From the NCBI GenBank assembly GCA_963734815.1, contig CAVTIH010000002.1, forward strand, positions 1,736,001-1,800,000: a stretch of DNA of 64,000 nt, written 5' to 3'. The stretch comes from Palsa-744 sp963734815. GTDB lineage: Bacteria; Actinomycetota; Thermoleophilia; Solirubrobacterales; Solirubrobacteraceae. Position numbers and translations under genes: made by a program. Numbering within the stretch: the first letter of the stretch is position 1; the number at the start of each line of letters is the position of its first letter. The notes under the pieces were generated by a model, which had not been told where the DNA came from, made no database searches, and saw nothing but the letters and a program-made list of their open reading frames with translations. Shown in pieces: positions 1 through 7,575 of this stretch.

Positions 1-87
1 GCAAGTATCACGTTTAAGGCGATGATACCTGCTCCAGTGATAATCCTTGCTATGGTGTTCCCTTCGCGCACCCGAAAGGAGCATTCG

Positions 88-1719
88 ATGAGCACCACCG
101 CCACTGCATCAGACCAACTTGAGACACCGGAGCGGGCCACCGGCGAGGAGGCCACCGGCGAGGAGGTCATCGGCGGGCCGACCCAGCTTCAGACACCGCA
201 GCCGGGCACCGGCGAGCGGGCGGCCGGCCAGACGACCGCCCAGAAGGTGGCCAGCAAGCGCGAGCGGCGCCGCTGGATCGCGCTCGGTGTGCTGTGCCTC
301 GGCCAGCTGATGATGGTGCTGGATGCGACCATCGTCAACGTCGCCCTGCCTTCGATCCAGCGCGAACTGCACTTCACGCAGGCCAACCTCACGTGGGTGA
401 TCGACGGTTACCTGATCACGTTCGGCGGCTTCCTACTGCTGGCCGGCAGGTTCGGCGACCTCGTGGGCCGCAAGAAGGTGTTCCTCAGCGGGCTTGTCCT
501 GTTCGTAGCGGCGTCGATCGCATGCGGGCTGGCGGACAGCCAGGCGCTGCTGATCGGCGCTCGCCTGATTCAGGGGATCGGCGGCGCGATCGCCTCCAGT
601 GTGATCCTCGCGATCATCGTCACCGAGTTCCCGGAGCGGGTGGAGCAGGCCAAGGCGATGGGCATGTACGCGTTCGTCTCCGCAGGGGGCGGCTCGATCG
701 GGCTGCTCGCCGGCGGGGCGCTCACGCAGTCGCTGAGCTGGCACTGGATCTTCTTCGTCAACGTGCCGATCGGCGTGGTGGCGCTGGTGCTCGGCTGGAT
801 CCTGATCGAGGAGAACGAGGGAATCGGCCTCGCGGGCGGCGTGGATGTCCTCGGGTCGATACTGATCACGCTGTCGACGATGTTCGGCGCCTTCGCGATC
901 GTCAAGTCGAGCGACTACGGCCTGCTGTCCGCGCGCACGCTCGGCGCGGGCGGGATCTCGCTGGCGCTGCTGGGTGCCTTCCTGGCGCTGGAGGCGCACG
1001 TGGCCAACCCGATCATGCCGCTGCGGATCCTGCGCCTGCGCACGCTGATGGGCTCGAGCCTCGTCCGCGGCCTGCTCATCACGGGCATGTTCTCGGCGTT
1101 CTTCCTCGGCGCTCTGTACCTCGAGCGGGTGCTCGGCTACGACGCGATCGACACCGGACTGGCGTTCATGCCATTGACGATTGCGATCGCGGCCATGTCG
1201 ATGGGAGTGGCGGCGCGCGCAGTCGGGCGCTTCGGCCCCATTCCGACGCTCGCCGCCGGGCTGCTCGGCATCGTTGTCGGCCTCGTGCTGCTGGCCTTCC
1301 AGGGTATTCACGCAAGCTACTTCCCCGGTCTGTTCCTCGCCTTCTTGGCGCTCGGCCTCGGCGCGGGCTCCTCGTTCCTGCCGCTGCTGACGCTGGGCAT
1401 GTCCGACGCGCCCCCGCGCGACGCGGGCCTGGCGTCGGGGATCATCAACGTCTCCGTGCAGCTGTTCGGCGCGATTGGCCTGGCCGTGCTGGGGACGATC
1501 GCCACCGATCACACGAAGGCGCTGAGCGCCGCGGGCGAGCCGCTGACCAGCGCGCTGACCGGCGGATACCACCTCGCGTACGGGGTCGCGGCCGTATGTG
1601 TTGCGCTCGGGATCCTCGCCACCTTCCTGATCCTGCGCCCACCTGTGGCCTCCCAGCCGCAGGAGGTCGACCCTGTCTCCGATCGAACGAGCGGCGAGCT
1701 GGCGGCACAGGCCGCATAG
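88..1719 (+). CDS. DHA2-family (EmrB/QacA-like) MFS multidrug exporter, 14 TM
   Basis: A 543-residue inner-membrane major facilitator protein that probably exports drugs or metabolites by proton antiport. The first ~60 residues are a hydrophilic tail with Thr-Gly-Glu-Glu repeats; the membrane domain then opens with the DHA2 motif LDATIVNVALPSIQ, followed by motif A as GRFGDLVGRKK. Length and the many hydrophobic segments fit the 14-helix DHA2 group. The frame is open from position 22, but the ATG at 88 has a good ribosome-binding site (GAAAGGA) 8 bases upstream and is preferred. The family is clear; the substrate cannot be read from the sequence. Its stop codon lies in a tandem duplication shared with the convergent downstream gene. 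Confidence 0.92.
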   Translation: MSTTATASDQLETPERATGEEATGEEVIGGPTQLQTPQPGTGERAAGQTTAQKVASKRERRRWIALGVLCLGQLMMVLDATIVNVALPSIQRELHFTQANLTWVIDGYLITFGGFLLLAGRFGDLVGRKKVFLSGLVLFVAASIACGLADSQALLIGARLIQGIGGAIASSVILAIIVTEFPERVEQAKAMGMYAFVSAGGGSIGLLAGGALTQSLSWHWIFFVNVPIGVVALVLGWILIEENEGIGLAGGVDVLGSILITLSTMFGAFAIVKSSDYGLLSARTLGAGGISLALLGAFLALEAHVANPIMPLRILRLRTLMGSSLVRGLLITGMFSAFFLGALYLERVLGYDAIDTGLAFMPLTIAIAAMSMGVAARAVGRFGPIPTLAAGLLGIVVGLVLLAFQGIHASYFPGLFLAFLALGLGAGSSFLPLLTLGMSDAPPRDAGLASGIINVSVQLFGAIGLAVLGTIATDHTKALSAAGEPLTSALTGGYHLAYGVAAVCVALGILATFLILRPPVASQPQEVDPVSDRTSGELAAQAA

Positions 1720-1773
1720 GGCCTACCGCGGTGCGTGTAACACAGGCCGCGTAGGGCTACCGCGGTGCGTAAC
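1706..1773. repeat. 33-35 bp tandem duplication at a convergent gene junction
   Basis: Two adjacent near-identical copies (1706-1740 and 1741-1773), both starting CACAGGCCGC and both containing TACCGCGGTGCGT, differ only by small indels and one substitution. Copy 1 contains the TAG stop of the MFS exporter. Copy 2 contains the stop of the opposite-strand VOC gene. This looks like a local slippage duplication that brought the two 3' ends together. Confidence 0.85.
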
Positions 1774-2137
1774 GGTGGTGGAGCATCAGCGCGTTGCCGT
1801 CGGGGTCGGCGAAGAACGCCATGTGGCAGACGCCGGTGTCGAGCGTCTCGCCGTTGAACGTCACTCCGCGCTCCTGCAGTGCCGCGCGCGCCGCCGCGAC
1901 GTCCTCGACGTGCAGTGCGATCGGGTTGGGGTTGGCGTGGTGCGGGAGCCCCATTGACTCGGCGTCATACACGCTGAGCGTCAGGTTGCCGGTCTCGAAC
2001 TCCGCGTAGCCGCGCTCCTTGACATAGACGGAGCGGGGCAGGCCGACGGTTGCGCCGTAGAACTCGACGGCAGCCTCGAGGTCTTTGGTGGGGCAGCCGA
2101 CGAAATCGACGCCGGTGACGAGCTGTGGGGTGGTCAT
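1757..2137 (-). CDS. VOC-superfamily (glyoxalase/bleomycin-resistance-like) protein
   Basis: A 126-residue single-module vicinal-oxygen-chelate protein. It has the typical paired beta-alpha-beta-beta-beta layout: an N-terminal half reading VDFVGCPTKDLEAAVEFYG and a C-terminal half with HVEDVAAARAALQERG, ending in the hallmark FADPDGNALMLHHRY. Such proteins are cytoplasmic, often dimeric, and act as metal-dependent lyases/dioxygenases or as binding proteins for small toxic compounds; the ligand is not identifiable here. It is convergent with the MFS exporter and is not obviously in an operon. The start at 2137 is the only good ATG before the conserved fold begins. Confidence 0.88.
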   Translation of the reverse strand: MTTPQLVTGVDFVGCPTKDLEAAVEFYGATVGLPRSVYVKERGYAEFETGNLTLSVYDAESMGLPHHANPNPIALHVEDVAAARAALQERGVTFNGETLDTGVCHMAFFADPDGNALMLHHRYAPR

Positions 2138-2379
2138 CGTGATGCCTCCTCGACGGGGTTGACCAAGGGCTGGCCTTGGATGCGACCCATCCTAGCCCTG
2201 TCCAAACGCGCCACCTGGACGATGGCGCCATTGACGTACATCGAGGGTGGCCCCTGGCAACCGTTTTGCCCAGCGGACCTTGCAATTGATCAAGCAGTTA
2301 GTATCTGCCCGCATGAGCGGCACGACGGAGAGCGGAAGATGACCTGCAAGCGGCCAGATGGAACGCGAGGAGCAAGGGT

Positions 2380-3609
2380 ATGCCCGTAGAAGCAATGACC
2401 GCACCGACCGACCGGTTGGCGCAGTTGAATATCGACCGCAGGGCCTACCGTTTCGACCTGCCCGAAGAGCGGATCGCCCAGGAGCCTCCGGAGGCCAGCG
2501 GGCGCGCGCGCAGCGATGCCCGCCTGCTGGTGGCGCACCGCGAGCAGGAGCGAGTGGAGCACCGCAGGTTCGTGGATTTGACCGGCTACCTCCGGCGCAA
2601 CGACGTTTTCGTCGTCAACAACGCCAGGGTCGTTCCGTCGGTCCTGCACGGCTGCGATCAAGCCGGAGGCCGGGTGGTCGTCCAGATCTTCTCGCCGATG
2701 GAGGATGGGACGTGGCACTGCATGGTCATCCCCGCCCAGTCATGTCACCAAGGAGCGACGTTCAGTTTCGGTGGCGGAGAGCTCACTGGCACTCTTTTGC
2801 ACGAGCAGGAGGATCACATCTGGCGCCTGGCGATCCAGCCCGCCGATATGGCGATTCTCGACCGGGTCGGGGAGTACCTCTATCCGTGGTATCTCAAGAG
2901 CGCTCCGGCGCGCCCGGACTACTACCAGACCGCGTATGCCTCGTGTGGTGGCGCGACCGGCCTGCCATCGGCCGGTCGTCACCTGACATCGGAGATGCTG
3001 GCGGAGATGGCGGAGCTTGGGGTGGCGTTTGCGCAGGTGACGCTGGACATAGCGGTCAGGTGGACGTACGAGGGGTTTTGCATCAACTTCTGGGATCTCG
3101 CGCGAGCAGACTCCACCGCCGAGGCGCCCCCGTACATGTTCGAGGCGCTGTACGGGCCGCCCAGGCCAGAGCGCTATCACGTGCCGCTCGCGGTGGCGGA
3201 CACCATCAACGAGTGCCGTCGCAGTGGTGGGCGGATCGTCGCATGTGGAACCTCGGCGCTGCGCACGCTGGAGACCGTCACTGATGACACCGGCCACGTG
3301 TATCCGGGCTCCGGCTGGACGGCGATTCTGATCACTCCCGGGCACGAGTTCCGAGCGTGCGACGCGTTCCTGACCAACTTTCACATGCCGATGAGCACCG
3401 AGCTGCTGCTCACCGCCGCGGTTCTCGGAGACCGCGATAGGCTGCTCGATATCTACCGGCGGGAGGTGCTGCCACACGACTACACCTTCCACGAGTTCGG
3501 GGATTCGATGCTGATCACCGGGGAGGCACAACCACGTGCCCCGCGGAGACCGCAGCAGGTGCCAGACCTGGCGGGCGAAGACCCCCGCCACGGTCTCACC
3601 GGCGGGTGA
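2380..3609 (+). CDS. queA: S-adenosylmethionine:tRNA ribosyltransferase-isomerase (QueA-like)
   Basis: A 409-residue cytoplasmic protein of the QueA family, which transfers the ribosyl group of SAM to 7-aminomethyl-deazaguanine in tRNA during queuosine synthesis. Recognisable blocks: FDLPEERIAQEP near residue 20; HRRFVDLTGYLRRNDVFVVNNARVVPS, where classical enzymes read NDTRV; ACGTSALRTLE around residue 290; and the C-terminal TNFHMPMSTELLLTAAVLG with YTFHEFGDSMLI. The start ATG at 2380 follows GAGGAGCAAGGGT; an ATG five codons later is possible. No tgt or other queuosine gene is adjacent, so this could be a divergent QueA paralogue. The family call is firm; the exact substrate is less so. 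Confidence 0.85.
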   Translation: MPVEAMTAPTDRLAQLNIDRRAYRFDLPEERIAQEPPEASGRARSDARLLVAHREQERVEHRRFVDLTGYLRRNDVFVVNNARVVPSVLHGCDQAGGRVVVQIFSPMEDGTWHCMVIPAQSCHQGATFSFGGGELTGTLLHEQEDHIWRLAIQPADMAILDRVGEYLYPWYLKSAPARPDYYQTAYASCGGATGLPSAGRHLTSEMLAEMAELGVAFAQVTLDIAVRWTYEGFCINFWDLARADSTAEAPPYMFEALYGPPRPERYHVPLAVADTINECRRSGGRIVACGTSALRTLETVTDDTGHVYPGSGWTAILITPGHEFRACDAFLTNFHMPMSTELLLTAAVLGDRDRLLDIYRREVLPHDYTFHEFGDSMLITGEAQPRAPRRPQQVPDLAGEDPRHGLTGG

Positions 3610-3626
3610 CACGAGACCGACCCGGC

Positions 3627-3980
3627 CTACCGAGCCCTTCCCGCCGCCGACGAGGGACGCCCAAGCAGCCGGCCGGACAGGAGTTCCGGATGCGCCGCGA
3701 AGAAATCGGCCGCGGTGGCACCGAAACCATCGCGCTCAGTCGTATCCGCGATGACCCGGGCCCACCGTTCGGTCAGGGCGGGGTCGAACTTCTCCGGGCA
3801 GCCATGGATGGCGCATGCCCGCTCGGTGCCAGTGAGCAGCCTGCGGCGAGCCTCCTGGCGTCCGTGCCGCCGGTGCAGCACCCATGCGATCCGCAGATGC
3901 TCGACGTGATTCACACCGACGCCGTCGTGCAGCGCGGCACCCGCCTCCCATGCGTCGGTGAGCTCCTCGTCGGTCATGCC
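3627..3980 (-). CDS. Small conserved protein of unknown function (HLRIAWVL family)
   Basis: A 117-residue cytoplasmic protein starting at MTDEELTDAW. It carries a pattern seen in a family of small uncharacterised proteins: NHVEHLRIAWVLHRRHG near residue 25, then a helical stretch ending in an aromatic and basic segment, then FFAAHPELLSGRLLGR near the C-terminus. No catalytic motif is recognised. The frame stays open upstream to 4112, but that part overlaps a strong two-tier hairpin (4059-4096) and reads as low-complexity sequence, so the internal ATG at 3980 is chosen. It follows the ferritin-like gene in the same orientation across a ~170-bp gap. Confidence 0.6.
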   Translation of the reverse strand, partial: GMTDEELTDAWEAGAALHDGVGVNHVEHLRIAWVLHRRHGRQEARRRLLTGTERACAIHGCPEKFDPALTERWARVIADTTERDGFGATAADFFAAHPELLSGRLLGRPSSAAGRAR

Positions 3981-4058
3981 CGCTCGATTGTAAAGCTCTG
4001 CCGAGGAGATTGACCTTTCTGTTGACCGGAACTCTTGGTCGCTGCGCTTGAGGCTACT

Positions 4059-4096
4059 GTCAGCGACCCGCGGCATCCTTGCCGCAGATCGCTGAC
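4059..4096 (-). terminator. Two-tier stem-loop, terminator-like
   Basis: An outer perfect 8-bp stem GTCAGCGA/TCGCTGAC encloses an inner perfect 5-bp stem GCGGC/GCCGC with a 6-base loop (ATCCTT). It lies just downstream of the ferritin-like gene and upstream of the chosen start of the next minus-strand gene. No T-run follows on either strand, so it could be an intrinsic-like terminator, an mRNA-stabilising element or a protein-binding hairpin. Confidence 0.45.
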
Positions 4097-4148
4097 AGGG
4101 CGTCCACCGCACGAGCTGCGAAGGCGTCCCACCGCGAGAGCCGCGGGA

Positions 4149-5000
4149 TCAGCCCTTCAGCGAGTGGAATTCGCCGAGGGCACTCGGCAGCGTTGGCGTG
4201 AATGGCACGAACGGGTAGGGTTTTGAGGTGTCGAAGCCTTCCTTTTCGGCAGTTTTCTTTTCAGCGAACGGCAGCAGCGCTTCGACCGCCTGCTCGATGT
4301 GCTTCAGCAGGAGCGTGCGCTCGTAGCCGTTGTTGTTGGGTGGGGCGACCGATTCGGCGGTCTTCTGAATCCCGGTGATTTCCTGGATGGGTCCACCATC
4401 CCCACTTGCCACATCGGGCCCCACGACGCGTGCAAGGGTGCGGTGATCGGACTCGATGCCCATGATGCGCGCTGCCGTGACCCTCAGATCGGGGGTGCTG
4501 AAGTCGCGAACCCCCACCAGATAGGCGGCGATGAATGCATCCTCGAGCGTCACGAGAATGTTGAGTGTGGTTTGCGCGTCGGCAAACATCTTGGGCGGGT
4601 AGTAGAACGCCGTGAAGGGGGAGGGCTTGCCGGTCAGGCTTTCCTCGAGCAGGTAGTGGGACATCTCCTCCTGCAACGCACCCTTCAGGTAGCCCTGGTC
4701 GTCGGAGGGGATATTTTTGAAGAACGGCGCCGTGTTGATGATGTTGGTGTAGGTCGTAACCGCCAGCGCCTCCGCGATCTGGGCGGCTTTCAGGATCGCC
4801 AGATCGCCATGGGTCAGGCCTTTCTTCCTGCCGCCGGCAAGTGCGGCGGCAGGCGCGAGCGCCCCCAGGCTGGTAACGCCTGCGCCCGCAACGACCGCGC
4901 CCCTTAGAAAGCTCTTGCGCGTTGTGGATGCTGCCCACTGGTCCTCCGGCGTTTGCTGCCCTGCGTAATCGACCTTGGGATCGTCGTGCTGGTTGTGCAT
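4149..5000 (-). CDS. Ferritin-like domain protein with Tat-type signal
   Basis: A 283-residue secreted or membrane-anchored protein. Residues ~26-60 form a twin-arginine-like signal (TTRKSFLRGAVVAGAG) followed by an Ala-rich hydrophobic stretch; the usual Arg-Arg is Arg-Lys. The mature part starts GLTHGDLAILKAAQIAEALA and continues as a four-helix ferritin-like bundle with Glu and His at helix positions (EEMSHYLLEE, ALVTLEDAFIAAY-like and ESDHRTLARV segments), the layout of the Ferritin_2 group in actinobacteria. Known relatives are poorly characterised; a di-iron site and a role in oxidative stress or desiccation are inferred only. It is divergent from the response regulator at 5194. Confidence 0.8.
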   Translation of the reverse strand: MHNQHDDPKVDYAGQQTPEDQWAASTTRKSFLRGAVVAGAGVTSLGALAPAAALAGGRKKGLTHGDLAILKAAQIAEALAVTTYTNIINTAPFFKNIPSDDQGYLKGALQEEMSHYLLEESLTGKPSPFTAFYYPPKMFADAQTTLNILVTLEDAFIAAYLVGVRDFSTPDLRVTAARIMGIESDHRTLARVVGPDVASGDGGPIQEITGIQKTAESVAPPNNNGYERTLLLKHIEQAVEALLPFAEKKTAEKEGFDTSKPYPFVPFTPTLPSALGEFHSLKG

Positions 5001-5193
5001 GCCTGCTCCATTCGTTTGGTGGTGTCCTGGCCTGTGGCAAAAATCTGATGGAGGAGCACGACCAATCTCGTTCTCCCGGAAGCCTTACGCGACAGGCGCG
5101 GCGACGGATCACCTATCGACGCCGGCTGTAGTCGCCCGCGCGGCGTGCGTGTCGGGAGCTACACTCGGTGGCGCACTCGGTAACTTTCCGCAC

Positions 5194-5901
5194 ATGAACG
5201 AGCGTGACACGAAGACGGCCGGCGCTGCCGGCGGGGCGCAGGACGCCACGGACGCCGGCGCCCCGCCAATCGGTATCGTCCTAGCTGACGACCACGCCGT
5301 GGTGCGCAGCGGGCTGCGGCTGCTGCTCGACAGCGAGCCCGACTTCGAGGTGCTGGCGGAGGCGGCCGACGTCGAGAATGCGCGGCGCTACGTGCGCGGC
5401 CATCACCCGCGGGTGCTGGTGCTTGACCTCAACATGCCCGGCGGCTCGAGCTTGCAGGCGATCCCCGCGATCCGCGCGGAGTCGCCCCACACGCAGATCG
5501 TCGTGCTGACGATGCAACAGGAGCCCGCCTACGCGCGCGAGGCGCTGGGTGCCGGCGCGCTCGGCTACGTGCTGAAGGAGGCCGCCGACGAGGAGCTCGT
5601 CGAAGCGGTACGCCGCGCCGCCGCGGGTGAGAGCTACCTCAACCCCAGCCTCGGCGCACGCATCGCCTCCGAGCCACCCCCCGGCCCACCCGACGATCTC
5701 TCTGAGCGCGAGGTTGGCGTGCTGCGCCTGATCGCGCTCGGTCACACCAACGCGGAGATCGCTGAGCGGCTCTATCTGTCCGTCCGCACCGTCGAGACCC
5801 ACCGCTCCCACATCCAGCGGAAGCTGGGTCTCTCCACGCGCGCGGAGCTCGTCCGTTACGCGATCGAGCGGGGGCTGATCAACACCGGGGGCGGTGGGTG
5901 A
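5194..5901 (+). CDS. NarL/FixJ-type two-component response regulator
   Basis: A 235-residue DNA-binding response regulator. The receiver domain (about residues 28-145) has the acidic pair in VLADDHAVVRSG, the phospho-acceptor Asp in LVLDLNMPGG, the Thr in VLTMQQEP and the Lys in YVLKEAADEEL. A LuxR-type helix-turn-helix occupies residues ~165-228 (LSEREVGVLRLIALG, then NAEIAERLYLSVRTVETH). The ATG at 5194 is chosen because upstream codons are not conserved-looking and this start leaves a short acidic tail before the receiver. No histidine kinase is adjacent, so the partner is encoded elsewhere. It overlaps the next gene by GTGA, implying translational coupling to a glycosyltransferase. Confidence 0.93.
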   Translation: MNERDTKTAGAAGGAQDATDAGAPPIGIVLADDHAVVRSGLRLLLDSEPDFEVLAEAADVENARRYVRGHHPRVLVLDLNMPGGSSLQAIPAIRAESPHTQIVVLTMQQEPAYAREALGAGALGYVLKEAADEELVEAVRRAAAGESYLNPSLGARIASEPPPGPPDDLSEREVGVLRLIALGHTNAEIAERLYLSVRTVETHRSHIQRKLGLSTRAELVRYAIERGLINTGGGG

Positions 5902-6857
5902 CATCGCAACCAGCGATCGACGTCGTGGTGCCGGTGTACGAGCACTACAAGTTGACCAACTCCTGTCTGGCGCATCTGGCGAGCCAGAGTGTGGCGCACC
6001 GCGTGATCGTCGTCGACGACGGCTCGCGCGACGACTCGCCCGAGCGCCTGCGGCAGGAGTGGCCGGGTGTGAGGATGCTGCAGTTGGAGTCCAACGGCGG
6101 CTACACCCGCGCGGTCAACCATGGTGTGCGCGAGGGCGAGGGCGAGTACGTGGTGCTGCTCAACAATGATGTGCAGCCCCGTCCTGACTGCCTGGAGCGG
6201 ATGATCGCGCCGATGCAGCACGACGAGCGCGTCGGCTCGGTGGCGGCGCTGATGCTGGCCCCGGGGGATCGGGGCGCGATCGACAGCTTCGGGGTGAGCG
6301 CCGACGTCACGCTCGCCGGCTTCGCCCGCATGCAGGGTAAACCGCCGGGTGGGATCCACGCCGGCGGTCCGGCGCTGACCGGCCCGGAGGGCACCGCGGG
6401 CGCCTACCGGCGCGCGGCGTGGGAGCAGGTGGGGGGCTTCGACGAGACGATCAGCGCGTACATGGAGATCCTCGACCTCGCCCTGCGTCTACGCAGCGCC
6501 GGCTGGTCGACCGCCCAAGCCCCCGACGCGGTTGGCGTGCACCTAGGCTCGGTCACCTACGGCCACCGCTCGCCCGCGCAACGCCGCCAGGCGGGCTTCA
6601 GCCGCGGCTACCTGCTGCGCCGCTATGGCGTGCTGCGCCGCCGCGCCGCGCCGCGGGCACTGCTCACCGAGGCGCTGGTGGTGGCGGCCGACGCGGTCGT
6701 CTGCCGCGACCTGCAGGCGCTGCGCGGGCGCCTTGAGGGCTGGCGGGCGGCGCGGGGCTGCGAGCGCCACCCGTGGCCCCCCGAGGAGGCGATCGACCAC
6801 TCGATTTCGCTGCGCGACTCGCTCGCACTGCGCCGGGGGGCGTTACGGGATTCGTGA
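5898..6857 (+). CDS. Family 2 glycosyltransferase (GT-A fold)
   Basis: A 319-residue glycosyltransferase. The first 230 residues form the GT2 nucleotide-sugar domain: IDVVVPVYEHYKLTNSCL, VIVVDDGSRDDS, SNGGYTRAVNHG, then VVLLNNDVQP as the DxD-equivalent, and EGTAGAYRRAAWEQVGGFDE acceptor-side residues. The GTG start overlaps the response-regulator stop in GTGA. It probably decorates a cell-surface glycan; donor and acceptor are unknown. The last residues (RRGALRDS) lie in a 17-bp sequence repeated at 7356-7372, so the 3' end may have been altered by an insertion. The coupling to a regulator is unusual and suggests regulated surface-glycan synthesis. Confidence 0.88.
   Translation: MTSQPAIDVVVPVYEHYKLTNSCLAHLASQSVAHRVIVVDDGSRDDSPERLRQEWPGVRMLQLESNGGYTRAVNHGVREGEGEYVVLLNNDVQPRPDCLERMIAPMQHDERVGSVAALMLAPGDRGAIDSFGVSADVTLAGFARMQGKPPGGIHAGGPALTGPEGTAGAYRRAAWEQVGGFDETISAYMEILDLALRLRSAGWSTAQAPDAVGVHLGSVTYGHRSPAQRRQAGFSRGYLLRRYGVLRRRAAPRALLTEALVVAADAVVCRDLQALRGRLEGWRAARGCERHPWPPEEAIDHSISLRDSLALRRGALRDS
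6835..6851. repeat. 17-bp direct repeat, copy 1 (flanks orphan PIN gene)
   Basis: The sequence GGGGGGCGTTACGGGAT ends the GT2 gene. A copy with one mismatch lies at 7356-7372. Together they bracket the PIN-domain gene at 6930-7316, as expected for the junctions of an inserted cassette or for recombination between short homologies. Confidence 0.6.
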
Positions 6858-6929
6858 AGGCGTGGAGGAGTCGTCGTCTTTGGGAGGGTTGAAGACCCCA
6901 GCGCTCCTGCCAGCACATCCGCAGCCGGG

Positions 6930-7316
6930 CTGCTCGACACCTCCATATTCATCGCCCGGGAGAGCGGACGACCGCTCGGCGACCTCCCCGACCGAGTCGC
7001 TGTCTTTGTCGTGAGCATTGGCGAGCTACAGCTCGGCGTACTTGCCGCCGGCGACGACATATCGAGGGCAAGACGTGCCGACACGCTCGCTCTCGCCCGC
7101 GCCGCAGACCCAATCCCAGTCAGCGAGGCCGTGATGACAACATGGGCCAGGCTGATCGCCGATTGCCGCGAAGCCGGCATCCAGAGAACAGTCAAGCTCA
7201 CCGACACGCTGGTCGCTGCCACAGCAGTCGAGCACGGACTACCCGTCGTCACACAAGACGACTACTACGGCCGGATGGCGGAAGCCCATGCTGCGCTTTC
7301 CGTCGTAATGGTTTGA
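6930..7316 (+). CDS. Orphan VapC-like PIN-domain ribonuclease toxin, start unclear
   Basis: The frame encodes a PIN domain from LLDTSIFIARESGRPLG (first catalytic Asp) through VSIGELQLGVL and TDTLVAATAVEHGLPVVTQD (distal acidic cluster). VapC toxins cleave tRNA or rRNA and are normally neutralised by an adjacent VapB. From the upstream stop at 6855 to 7011 there is no ATG, GTG or TTG in this frame: either translation begins at the CTG at 6930 or the gene lost its 5' end. Starting at GTG 7011 would remove the first catalytic Asp. No antitoxin gene is visible directly upstream. The flanking 17-bp repeats suggest insertion. It may be a decaying toxin gene. Confidence 0.6.
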   Translation: MLDTSIFIARESGRPLGDLPDRVAVFVVSIGELQLGVLAAGDDISRARRADTLALARAADPIPVSEAVMTTWARLIADCREAGIQRTVKLTDTLVAATAVEHGLPVVTQDDYYGRMAEAHAALSVVMV

Positions 7317-7355
7317 CGGCTCGGGCGGTGCCCCGCAACAGCGGTGTCAAGTGGA

Positions 7356-7372
7356 GGGGGGCGTTACGGAAT
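7356..7372. repeat. 17-bp direct repeat, copy 2
   Basis: The sequence GGGGGGCGTTACGGAAT matches 6835-6851 at 16 of 17 positions and lies just 3' of the orphan PIN gene. In the matching frame it still reads RGALR, like the C-terminus of the GT2 gene, so it may be a displaced fragment of that gene. Confidence 0.6.
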
Positions 7373-7392
7373 CCCACTCCCCGATCCAGGCT

Positions 7393-7575
7393 TCAGGCTG
7401 GCGGGCCGATCAGCCGCTCGGGTGTTCCGATGCTGCGAAGGAACTCGGCCTCGGTGGCGGTGCGCGGCTTTTCGCGTCGTGCTGGTCCAAAGCGCGCGAG
7501 GACCTGCGCGCTCTTGGCGCGTAGCTGGGGCGCTTCGCGGCGCCACCGCTCGAAGGAGATTGTCTGCGTCCTCAT
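7393..7575 (-). CDS. 60-residue partner protein of the nucleotidyltransferase gene
   Basis: A 60-residue basic, helical protein (MRTQTISFERWRREAPQL...). Its ATG overlaps the stop of the upstream nucleotidyltransferase gene by four bases (ATGA, 7572-7575), so the two are very likely translated together. No family was recognised. The size, charge and tight coupling fit the small partner of a toxin-antitoxin or regulatory pair, but this is inference from organisation only. Confidence 0.55.
   Translation of the reverse strand: MRTQTISFERWRREAPQLRAKSAQVLARFGPARREKPRTATEAEFLRSIGTPERLIGPPA

Noticed and set aside
433..1572. Long minus-strand open frame opposite the MFS gene
   Set aside because: It is an Arg/Gln/His-rich antisense shadow of a high-GC gene with no recognisable domain.
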